Part shown: one piece after another, positions 1 to 12,100 of the stretch
Layout of the letters: every line of letters starts with the position of its first letter
How positions within the stretch are numbered: the stretch's first letter is position 1
Virus record (IMG/VR): IMGVR_UViG_3300032282_002440
Coordinates: 1 to 31,294 of that record
Reading direction: 5' to 3' (one strand)
DNA from: a virus
DNA: 31,294 nt
The notes under the pieces: model-generated
What the model saw: only the letters and a program-made list of their open reading frames with translations
Database searches by the model: none
What the model was told of the DNA's origin: nothing
Program-made: the position numbers and the translations under genes

Positions 1-156
1 CGGCGGCTTGTGCGGCGGCTTGTGCGGCGGCTTGTGCGGCGGGTTGTGCGGCGGGTTGTGCGGCGGCTTGTGCGGCGGCTTGTGCGGCGGGTTGTGCGGC
101 GGGTTGTGCGGCGGCTTGTGCGGCGGGTTGTGCGGCGGCTTGTGCGGCGGCTTGTG
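1..156. repeat. 12-bp tandem repeat, 13 units, inside the tape measure gene
   Basis: Thirteen back-to-back copies of cggcgg[c/g]ttgtg start at base 1. The only variation is at the seventh base; from base 1 the order is C C C G G C C G G C G C C. Read on the minus strand in the tape measure frame, each unit encodes Ala-Ala-Ala-Gln, or Pro-Ala-Ala-Gln when the variable base is G. The repeat is far more GC-rich than the surrounding sequence and reaches the window edge, so the true copy number is unknown. Confidence 0.97.
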
Positions 157-3100
157 CCCTTTCTTGCTCTGCTTTTCTTCTTTCTTGATATGCTAAGGCT
201 GATTGTCTACTAGCACCACCATAACTAGTATGCTCCATTGTCATTGCTCTTAAAGCAGCTTGACCGCGCAGAGTATTAACTACCGAGCCGTTTTTATCAC
301 GAATCTGATATCCTTCTCTTTTTACCTTCTCTATTTCTTGTTTTTTTAGTTCTTTTTCTCTCTTTCTGACTTTAGCTAGCAATACCTGGTCTGCTTTGCT
401 AGGTCTATAGCCACGAACTTGAGAAGCATGAAGAATTTCTGCTGCTCTATCGAAATTAACATCGTGTTGATCAACATCTCCACCATTTTGAAAACGAATG
501 GGTCTTCTTGGTATAATACCTCCATTATTACGATTAATTGTTTTAGTACTACCGCTATTATTCATACCTAGTGCTGATGTGGCAGCTTTTCTAATTACAA
601 AACTACCTTCTGGTAATTGAGTTTTAAAACTATCACTATTACCCTGGCCAGGAACCAGAGCAATACCACCTTGAGCTAATCGTATTCTTCCGCCATTGTT
701 CATTGGTTTTTTATCAGCATGATTCATCCTTTTAAGTGTGCTGGTACCTATACTTTGAGCAAGCGCTGGGTCTACTACTGCTTCTCCTGGGGTTAGAGCA
801 ACATTAACCATACCACCATTAGCGAATACTTTTCCTCCCAAAGCTTTCGGTATTGTGGCACCCTGAGGTTCAACTAATCTTTTTATAGATTCCACCTGTG
901 AATTTAATATTGGTATTCTCAAATTGCCAATATTTTCTTTATCATAAATTGTAGTACCATTATCTAAGAATTGCTCCTCAAGCACTTCCAGGAAGGTTTG
1001 TCGGTTAGACGGTTTGAAATGTTTACCGAATCTTGCTGCATTTTGTTTGTCTATGCCGAATTTATTGGTGACTGTACTTGCTGTGTCTGATTGTTGTTTT
1101 GCTAGCCACTTTGCTTGCTCAAGACCCCTAACCCACTCTTCGTGTGCTTTATTCACAATATCATTAACTTTAGTTCCGTTAGTATAAGATAAACCACGAT
1201 TCTCTCCAGCTTCATCTAAACCAAAAACCGAAGGATGTATATATTGTGCCTTATCTGGATGGTAGGGTGGTGCGGGGAGTCCGGGTATGAAGGGCTCTAA
1301 CGACATTTCCATCGCGAGAGGCCAATATATATCATCGAAATCTAATTGAAAAAGTGGGTTGGAATCATTTTGATTCGGTTGATTAGGTTTATAATTATTT
1401 TTTAATTGTTTCAGATACATGATTGCATTAAGATATTCATCCATTGTATCTTGATAAGATGGAGTTGTTTCTTGATATGGAGAATTGAGTCCTGCCTCTA
1501 TAGCATACTCTGATGCTCTCTTAATTGATCTCTGTGTTTTGTCATATATTCTTTTTGAATATAGTATACGACTAGCCATACCCTCTGTATCTAATTTTGT
1601 TATATCATTATCTGGTTCTTGTGTATTAATTTCATTGCCAATACCAGAAGACATACGATGAGTATTTTCTGGTATTCGTGGCATACTCCAAGATGGTGGA
1701 GAAGAGAAGTTTTCTCGCATAACTTTGACTAATTCAGAATATAATTCATTGGCCTCTTGAGAATTAGTTAATTGTTGTGATTTTTTACCATTTGTATATG
1801 AACGAAACTTTTTTAGTTTATTAAAGTAGTCTATTGCAACATTAATTTCTCTAGTTTCATCTAGTGGATTAAAAATAGGTTTACCAAACTCATCTTTTGT
1901 TTGTGTTGCAAGACTACTCTTTTTAAGTCTTTCGAATATATCAATAGCTCCCGATGCGGCAGTTCCAAGAGACTTATCAGCATCTGGAGTATCCAATTTG
2001 CCCATTCTCAATCTTGTAATAGCATCTTCAAATACTTTATAATAGGCCATTGTTCTTTCGATAATATATTCACTATCAAATAGAGTATCATTATGAGTCC
2101 ATTTTACTGCATCGTCTCCTTGGATCACCCATGGTTTTCCTAATAATTTCCTCATCCATGCTGGATGCAACTCTTCAAAACTTGTGCTATCTGTCAAAGG
2201 AACAAATGCTTTAGGATTTAATTTTGGAGGTTTAATATCAATTTCTTCTCCCGTCGGATCTGTTGTTATCATTGATCCTTCTGAGCCAATGGAACTAAAT
2301 TTTTTCCAATGATCCAAAATAGCATTAAAACCGCTCATATTTTCTGCCGAACTATCATCATAGATTTTTTTATTCGTTTTCACCCCAGGTTCGCCATGAA
2401 ATCTTTTTACCACTTTATCTAAATTAATTTGTGTTAATAGTGCTTGAGAACTAATTTTCTTTAAAAAATTATGATTATTAGCATCACTAAACTTTCTAAT
2501 ATCCATTTCTAGTGAAAACCTGCGTTTAAAATATTCATCAGGCGCTGTTTCAAATAAGTTATTCAAGATGCTTACTGGTTCATCATTAAGATTAAATAAT
2601 TTATTTAATTTTTCCTTATCTGCTAATCTTTGTAAACGATTACGTTCAATATTATCTGGTCCACCACTGGTAATTATCATATCAGTATAAGCATCTTTAA
2701 ACGCACTATACTTAGATAGCAACAATGGATTTATTTTTATTGGTTCTGGTTTAGGTTTTGCTTTATCTACTAATACTTGCTTAGTTTCATCAGCTGTCAT
2801 TTCCATACTCGCAACACCAGCACCAGGAGTGACTCCAATTGCGGTGTCAAATTTTGCTGCTTCTTGAGCTGTTCTTAATTCTGTTTGATCAATTGCTACT
2901 GGGCCTGGTTTATTTTCTGGTAGAAGTCCAACAGCTTGTAATCCTCCAACCACCATTTCTGCTGCGTTGCCTGGTCTTCTATGAGCATTTTTTAATTCTA
3001 AACTATCTAATTTTGAATTTTTATCAGAATCAATTTGTGGAAAGAGATTCTTCCATTGATCAGCACTGTGTTTCGGCAAAGAAAAAGTTTGTCCACTTAT

Positions 3101-6100
3101 ATGATTTAAAAGAATACCCAGTGGAACCTTAACTTCTTTGAACGACGGTCCATTAAAGGTTCTAGTCATCCACCTAGGTATAAACTCGCCTGTTTTACTG
3201 TTTTGAAATGTTGTGACTTTTGTGTCAAACATAGGACCTATCAAACCTTCAGATATTCTTAGACTTTTTTCATCCCAAGTTTGTTGATCTATAAAATCTT
3301 TATCCGGATATTTTAAATGAATCATTTGTCTAAAATATGGACTATTTGTTGTAAAATCAGACTTTGCGGCAGATCCTTCTTGGCGAATCTTGTTAGCAAG
3401 ATAAGGTCCTACAAAGCTTGGTACTCTATATTGAAAAGGAATCATAGCATCAATACCAATTATATTATTTAATACTTTTTCCCTTTGGGCCATATCAGCA
3501 GCTTCTTCAGGAGTTCTTAAATTTTCATCTAATAGCATACTATCCAGGGTGGGGGTGGTGAACTCAACCGCAGGTTTATCTGTGCCATGACGCAATTTTC
3601 TTAGCTTTCTTAAATTATCTATTAGGCGCATTTTATTTGCTAGTAGTTTTGCTTTATTTGGATCCGGAGCAGACTCTTCCATAGATTGATCATCTGAACT
3701 TTTTGTTATATTAGGATTAGGTATCAAACCATGTTCAGAACCACTATGCCAATCATATAATTTTGCATAATCATCATATAGATAATCTAAATATGGACTT
3801 AAATCTTTAATACCATATTTAATATCTGTAACTCTATTGATAGGATGACCTTGATCTCCTGGCATTTTAATAGGCATTAAAGATGTTATTAATCCTTTAC
3901 TACCACTTAAATATTTAGTAAAATCATAACCATCTAGTGATAGTTTGGGTCGATCCATATCTCTAAGATAAAAATATTTGCTATATTGTTTTTTTAGATC
4001 TCTTAATCTACTTTCATTTTCGAAATATATTTTTTCATTAAAATTACCTTTAGCATCATATGGGTTCCTAGATTTATATTTACCATTTATCATATCTTTA
4101 ATATTTATATATGCTTTACGCATATCTCTATCACCAAAAAATAACATATTACTATAATCTTTAGAAGCTATGCTCTGTAAGGATTGTATATTTTCTCGTG
4201 GATAACTACCAAAATGAAGCATGCGCTCAAAATCTCCGGATTGGACAAGTAGTCCTTTTTCATTTGGATCTCTATTTCCATATGCTGGCGAATTTCCTTT
4301 TTTAGTAAACGGATCAACAGAAGCAACTTGTCCACCATCTTGGAAATAGGTGGGTCCATTTACCACACCACCCCTATTATAAGAGCCACTATTAATACTA
4401 TGTAATAGTGGTAGATTTTGTTGTGTGGCCTGTTTATTAACTACAAATTCACCTTTAGAAAGCATTGCTGGTATCTTATCTTCACCCTTTGGTTGAAAAT
4501 CAATATAAGCACCCTTACTAGCATATACCACACCTCCGTGTGATTTTCCTTCGGCCTCTTGCATTTTAACTAATTCTTGATTAGCTCTAATCTGTTCTAG
4601 TTTTTTAAAGTCTGGTAGTACCAAATTAGTTCCAAAAGTTAAAGTTTTAAAAGCATCAGCATATTTTAAATAATCTTTTTTAAATATATCATCAGTTGGC
4701 CACAACATACCAGTATCCAAATAACGATCTTGAAATCCAAACCATTCATCCATCATTGTTAATTTATCAATAAATAATTGTTTATTTTTGTTTGCTATGG
4801 GAGATGATGGATTTTTTGCTTCTTCAAATGCATCGATAATATGATTAATTAATACGCTTCGATAACCCCCAGGAAATATATTATAAGGATCAAGAGCTAA
4901 ATTACCTAGTTCACCAATATTTTTTGGTTTATTATTTTTAGATAGTGGTTTATAACTAACAGCACCAGTCTCTTTATCAATACTAGCAATTTGCGCACCA
5001 CTATCATCCTCCCAGAGTTCATTTAATGCTAATTGAATATCAGCACCCAAAATATTTCGATTAAGAACAGGATCCGCATCATTAGCAGATTTTTTACCCC
5101 CAGATGCCATTAATCCAGAGGCTATTGCATTACTGGTTTCTTTAATTCTAGTAACTATATCATCAACAGAGTTAAGTTCTGGTGGATCCAAATTACTATA
5201 TATCGGAGATTGAATAAGACCAGATATACCACCAAAATCCTTACTGCCCACAAAACTAAAAAACTGACCCAATACATCCATTATTGACCATGCTTTAGCG
5301 TATGGTTCTCTAATTTGATAGCTAGTTACACGATCTCTACCCACTCCCTCTGTTATAGTTTTAATAAATTGTGGCATTTTTTCAATATTAGGTTTGGTTT
5401 TTGTTGCTTCTTGTCCAAACAGTCTAAATAATGCCGCTTTAGAATTATTATCTTTTGGTAATCGTCTGATATCTAATGCTTGTAATGGAATACGCATACG
5501 ACTTAAAACAGTAGATGATCTTACAGATTTTTCAGCAATTAATCTACCATAATTCTTTTTGACAAATTCATCAAAAATTGCTTTATTATTATCAACATCT
5601 TCTATTGATAGTTCTTTACCTTTTACAGTTAAATCTGGGCCTATAGTATCACGCAAATCTTCTTTTTTTTGCAAATCTTTTAGCGTCTGGAGAAATATGG
5701 GAGCCTGCCATGCAAGATTTGTGCGAGGCTTATCCACGAAAGCATTATTTAATGTGTCTTTATCGTAACTTAGTGCCATAAATTTGGCATCAGTAACTCG
5801 TCTACCAAAAGAGCCTGTAAAACCTACGGGTGTTTTAGTTTTTATTAAATTTGTTACATATTTTTCAATTTCCTGCCGACCATGACCAGGAATAATAGCT
5901 GCATAATTATTACTATTAACAGTATTAGCTTCAGCAAAGGGATTGTTTTTGGCATTCTGTCCACCAAGTTCTATAACAGAAAAAGTCTGTGATTGTGGAG
6001 AAAAGTCTTCTATATCAGGATCGTAAAATGGACCAGTAATGGTTTTATATGTCAAATTTAATCCTCGTTCCATATCCTCATAAATATCTGGTTTTACAGT

Positions 6101-9100
6101 TATTTTTTTATTAGAGAGTTTAAATGCTTCTTCAGCATTAATCATATTGTTTTCATCAAAACCTTGAGTTGACCATGGAAAATCACGAGAAAATCCTCCT
6201 GTTTGAGTGTCAGTTATTTTAATCCAATTGTTTCCATCTATACCACTAAGAACTTCAGGCTTGTCTTTAAATTCTGGAAATGTTGGAACCAGATCTTTCC
6301 AATTTTGAGGGTTAATATTATATAATGTGACTGGACTAGTAGTATTTAAATCTTCATTGGTAAAATTTGCTTTAAATAAAGTTTTATTAAACAATCCTTT
6401 CATTTTACGAAGACGATTTCTTTTTTCTGTTGATGCCTTTGTTTCGGTCTCTCCTTTATCTTCGTTTAAATTAGCTAATGCTTGCTGTAATCGTGTTTTA
6501 TACTTAAAATAATCAACAATACCACTTTTGATTGTTGTATCGCTTTCAGTTGCTGTTAAAACTTGATAATCTTTAAAAGGAATATCTCGATCAAATCCTA
6601 TAGTAAATGGTTGACCATAAGCATTATTGTCGCTCCAATTATCAAAACCAGCAACAACTGTAGCATATCCTCTTCCATACAATTGTGAGGGCGTTGTTGT
6701 TATATTAAATGGATAGCCCTCATTTTTTGCAGTAGTGTGGGACTCTTTTAATTTAGTTTTTAAAGCTTCGGTACTAAATACTCCATAGTTACCACTCAAA
6801 TGTTTTGTTAAATTTGATAATTTTATTATAACTCCAGCATCATTAGACGATTTATTTATTGTAGGGTTTATCTTTTGTGAAAAATCTGTGATACTATCAA
6901 TTCTTCCGCTTCCACTTTTATAGGATGATCCGTTTTCTTCTAAATCTGCTGAGAATACTCCTTTTAATAATAGATCATATGCTTTTTTATATTTATCAAT
7001 TTTGTCTTTTTTAAGTTGTCCATTTTTATTATTATCAAATAAATCATTAATATTATTTTTGGGAATAAAACCTAATGGATTCACCTTAGGATCATTGGTC
7101 ATTCCCGCATATTGCCTATCAGCATTAGAATGATTTAAAAAACTAGCAACTGATGTTCCAGCAGCTATACCAGCCCCGATACCAATGGTTAATGGCGCGG
7201 CCACTGTTGAAAGAACACCGGCTGAGATAAGACCAGTAGCCCCTGCGTATCCAGCCGCTGCTCCTGCTCCCGCTCCAACAGTGGTTGGTGCTGTGCCTCC
7301 AAGTAATGGAGCAGCTATTTCTAGAGTCATTTCATTATATGCTTTTCCTACTCTCGCTGTGTTTTTAAAGGGCTCATCAAATAAACCATTTTCATCATCC
7401 AAATTTAAAGGTTTGCCTCTATATGTTGAGTCGGCACTTGCATAAATAGAAGGATTACTTAATGTTGAAACTGATTGACGATAATGACCCACATCAGGAT
7501 TTAGGTTTTTTAAGAGTGGATAATCAACTTTTTGTGTGCCAGTTTCTTTTGTTGCTGTGTCTGTTTCATGTTCTTTTTTACCCCACGATTCACTCTTATT
7601 ATTCTTGCCACCAAATACATATCCTCCGTCAGCATAATAAGAGACTTTACCACCCTTACTTCTATTAATACTATGTAAGAGAGGTAAATTATTTTGAGTA
7701 GACTGTCTATTAACTACAAATTCTCCTTTTGTTAACATTGCTGGCACAGTATCGGTACCTTGAGGTATAAATGCTCCTTGACTAGCGTATACTAAACCTC
7801 CAGTAGCAATACCTTGCGCTGGTGCGGGATTATTTCTTCCTCTAACTAGGTTAACTAAATCATTAATACCATCTCTAATATCAACTAATGTTCTGCTTTC
7901 AAAATTTAATGTTGTGCCAACTAATGCTTCTTTTAGTTTTTGCGCTGCTATAGCAGCAGAGTTGTCTCTCATTCTACCGTCAATGCGAGCCAATTGTTCA
8001 TTAGCAATTTTTTGAGTATTTAAACTTTGTTCATAAATACTAATAGCACGAGCCATTTCTGGATCAGCTTTTGGATTTCTTAACGAATCCAGAATGTTCT
8101 GAAACATTGGTCCAATAGCAACATTAGACTCTTTTAACATACTCTCAAGTACATTAGCTTTTAGCGCTCCTTCCTTTTCACCCAAGAAGGGAGCGATCAT
8201 GTTAAATAGTTCTAAGCTTTGCTGTCTAGTTTCTGGTGTGGAATAGGCATTGACTCTACCAGCCATATTTTCATTTAATCTCATAGCCGCTTGATTCATA
8301 GCAGCAATATCTTCTGGCATACTAGTAACAACTTTTTCTAATATAGCCACACCAGCTTGTTGTTTTTGTTGTATTTCTGTAATTTTACTCATTGCTGCTG
8401 ATGCAATATCTGAGCTTTCACTTAGTCTTTTTAGAGCATCATAATTATCTCTTAGCGCCACATTAGTTTTAAGCAATTGATTTGTCATTAACTGGAATTC
8501 AGCCATTCCAGAAGGTCCTTTATTAGCAGCGGTATTAGCTGTAGCTTGTCTGGCTTGTCTAACATTTTCAAGTTCTAATGCTTTATTACCTATGGCTACT
8601 GGTGAAGATAGCCCACCCGTCATTTGTTTAATACTAGCTTTAAAATTACTAATAATTCCAGTAAGATCCACATTAGCACCAAAAGTTCTGGCTAACTCCA
8701 TACGACCATTAATTTCAATATCTGTGGCTCTACGGTATCTATTATTAGATTCAATTTGACTTTCAATAATAGTATTGAATGTTTGTGCATATTCATTAAG
8801 ACCATTTTGCCAATTCTCCAAAGCTTTAGTAGCCGCTTCCTGTGCTCGTTTAGCGCTTTCTAAAACTCTAGATAATTGTGGAATTTTTTCCATTAATTGA
8901 CTAAAATCAACTTTATCTTCACCTTGTTTTCTCATTTCTTGTAAGGTAAGACCAATTTCTGTAGATAATTTATCTGTTAAATCTGATGGTAATTGTAAAT
9001 CTTGTAGAGCATTATTTATAGCGGATGTGATTTTTGCTCCCATAGCTTCATTAGTAATCGTGCCTCTTGTTGTGCTACTAAGAACATTATTAATAGTAGA

Positions 9101-12100
9101 CATTATAGTTTCTTCTAATTTTGGACCCATTTCTAATAGTCCTCTAACAACATTAGACTGAGATCCAAAAGATGATGATGCTAGTGAGGATGCTCGTTTG
9201 CGATCTATATTGCTATAAGCTTGAGGATTTTGTATAGTATTTATTGCTGTTAATTTTGTTGGTGAGATTTTAGCTTGTCCAGATAGTGCAGCAGCAGACG
9301 CTTCTGCCTGGTCTGTTAATAAAGACATAGCGTATGAAGCTCGATTAATAGCTTGTTCCATATTTTGGAACATTCTTTCAAAACTAAATACTAATCTATT
9401 AGCAGATTTATTAAGATCTTCAATAGCTTTTTCTCTAAGAGCGCGAGTTTGTATATCTCTAGCCTTACGTTCTGAGGCCATAGCTATCACAGATTCTTTT
9501 CGTTGTTGTTTTTCAATATTACCAATACCAACAAGATTATCTATACTCATAATTTCTTGTTGTACAGCAGCATCCGCTAATGCTAGACTTCTTGTGAGTC
9601 TATCAAATTCTGCTGGATTTTCTTTTTGCATCCCAGCTACTGAACTACCAGTTTTAAATCTGGTTTCTAAATATTTAGTTGTGACTTCAGCCGCACCCTG
9701 AAAAGATTTTGATGCTTGTTTAGAGAGTTCTGGTATGTATTTCTGGAAAGCTATAGACTGATTGCTCTCTCCGCCAATGCCAATAGTACTCAAATATTTA
9801 AATATTCCTTCTCTTTGTAAAATTTCACCCCTTTGATATGATCCTTGTCCAGTATCAGCTAGATTCATGATTCCATATTGGGTTCTTTGAGTTTGTTTAA
9901 CTACATTTTCAGCATCAGACACAACTTTCATAATATCTGTTTTAGCTTTTATTTGCAAAGCATCATTTTTAACATCCTGAGTGAATTTATCTAAACTTTG
10001 TGTAGCTCGTTCTAATGAATTTTCTAAAGTATTTTTACTTGCTGTTATAGCGAATGTTTTTGCCGCATTTTCTGCATCGGCGAAAGATTTAACTAAACCA
10101 TATCCAGCTGCTGCGGCACCAGCAATCCAACCCAAAGGGCCACCCATACTAGAAAGAACTAAACCCGTACCAACAGCATTTGCCATTCCTTGATTACCGG
10201 CTTGAGATCTTGCGGCTTGTTCGCTTCCTGGTTCACCACCTTGAAGCATGTCAGTTAACATTGGGATAGCCATGCTTAATGCAAACATGGAATTTTGGCC
10301 AGGACTACTATTATTTCTATTACGATTTGGATCTCTGTTAGGATTTGTGCCTGTTGGCGGCACACCAAATCCACCCAACCCGCCTCTGCCCCAACCTGAT
10401 CCACTTGGCATATTTCTAACAGTACTGAATATTCTACCAATACTATCAGTAAAATTTCTTAATAAGTTACTAAGCACCGATACTGTTGATCCTAGTGGAC
10501 CTCCACCAGCAGCAAGTTTAGTTACAGCTCCAACCTTACCTCCACTATGATATTTATTAAGTTGATGTAAATTATTATAACCAATAGCCCTAGCCGATCT
10601 ACGATTAATAATATATTCCCCACTTTGAGCCATTATGGGAACTTCACCACCCATAGCATGAGAACTAGTAAATCTTCCAAGAGTTAATGATCCTAATAAT
10701 TCAGAAGCTTCATCTCTGGTTAGATTATGCATTACCTTACCACTTCTTGATAATTCAATTCTACCATTATCAAGTTGTGCAATATTATATCCTGATGCTT
10801 CTGCGGCTTTCCTTAATTCAGCACCACTTAATTGCTTTCTGCCCATCAAAGCTGCTGAAGCTTTTTGTGATGAAACAGGAGTGGGAGATATAGGGTTTCT
10901 TGACCCACCAGCTAAATGATGAACGGCCCCACCCAAAGCCCTCTTTAGAGGCGGAGTACGTCTCATCTTAGAAAATTTTTCTAAAACCGGAACTTTAGAA
11001 CCTCCAGATGTAAATTCCATATTAGATGTTGGTATGCTAAACATTTTGCTAATGTGTTCAGCCAATCCTGGAACCTTAGATGATTTACTAATTATAGAAA
11101 GATTTTGTGGTTTGATTACGCCTTTTTTAATTAAGTCCTGTAATTGTTGACCAAACTGTGTCAGTCTTGCTGATTTTACGTCATCTAATCTAGCTTGTGG
11201 ATCTCTAAAATATTTATCTAATACAGCATCTTTTTGTTCTGGTGTTTTAGCGCTAGCATAAGCAGCATCTCCGACTGTTCGCTGTAAAGTTCTGTCGAAA
11301 TCTAATGCGCCACCACGATTTTTAATAATTCTATATAATGGAGATCCTTTACTAATACCCGGAATTGGTAACATAGATCCAGGAGCATTAGGTAGATCGT
11401 CTATTAACGGTAATCCTCCTCTACTTAATCCTATAAAACCGCCCAGTGCTCTTCTTAATTTTTTAGCTTTAATGTCTCTTCTACCTCTAGTAAATTGACC
11501 TTTGGCAACTTTTGCTCTTGCCACTTCTTTGGTGGCTTGCTTTGTCGCATCGGTTAATGCTTTAGGGTCTACTCCAAATAAAGAACCTAGATCTTTACCT
11601 AATCCTTTACCAAAATCCAATGCTTTGGATGATGGATCATATGGGGCGCCAGCAACAGCTAAACCACTTTCAAATAATAAACCAGAAATATTATCTAGTT
11701 GTTTACTAACAATAGCACGAATTTGTTTTCTGTCTGTTACTGGTGATGACCCAGCTCTGGTTGCAATAAGTTTACCAACTGTTGCTGCTATTCTTTCACT
11801 TTGATTTCTAATAACCGCTTGTACTTGTTTGGATAAATCATCTGGTAACGATCCTGTTTGAAGAGTGGCTGGAAATCCTTTTATTGATTTCTTGCCTTTT
11901 TTGCCTTTACGATCTGGACTCATAACCTCTTCAGATATAGCTTCTCCTGTTAATCCAACAACAGCTATATTTCTTTTTTTGGCTTGTTGTGATATTTTAT
12001 CTCTTTTAGCTTTAGTAATTATTCTTTGATCTTCTAATTTTTTTATTAGTTGACTTCTAGCCTGTTCAGATCCTTTTGCTCTAGGATCTAATAATCTTCT

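Noticed and set aside
1-156. CRISPR array
   Set aside because: Units are directly abutting without spacers and encode a protein repeat.
8-213. Plus-strand frames with Cys-Gly-Gly-Leu or Arg-Arg-Leu-Val repeats
   Set aside because: They are the reverse reading of the 12-bp repeat, which is in frame with the long minus-strand gene as AAAQ/PAAQ.
4168-4359. Minus-strand 63-codon frame
   Set aside because: It lies in a different frame wholly inside the tape measure gene and has no ribosome site.
7185-7445. Plus-strand Ala/Pro-rich 86-codon frame
   Set aside because: It is antisense to the Ala/Gly-rich hydrophobic segment of the tape measure; the composition is a reflection of that.
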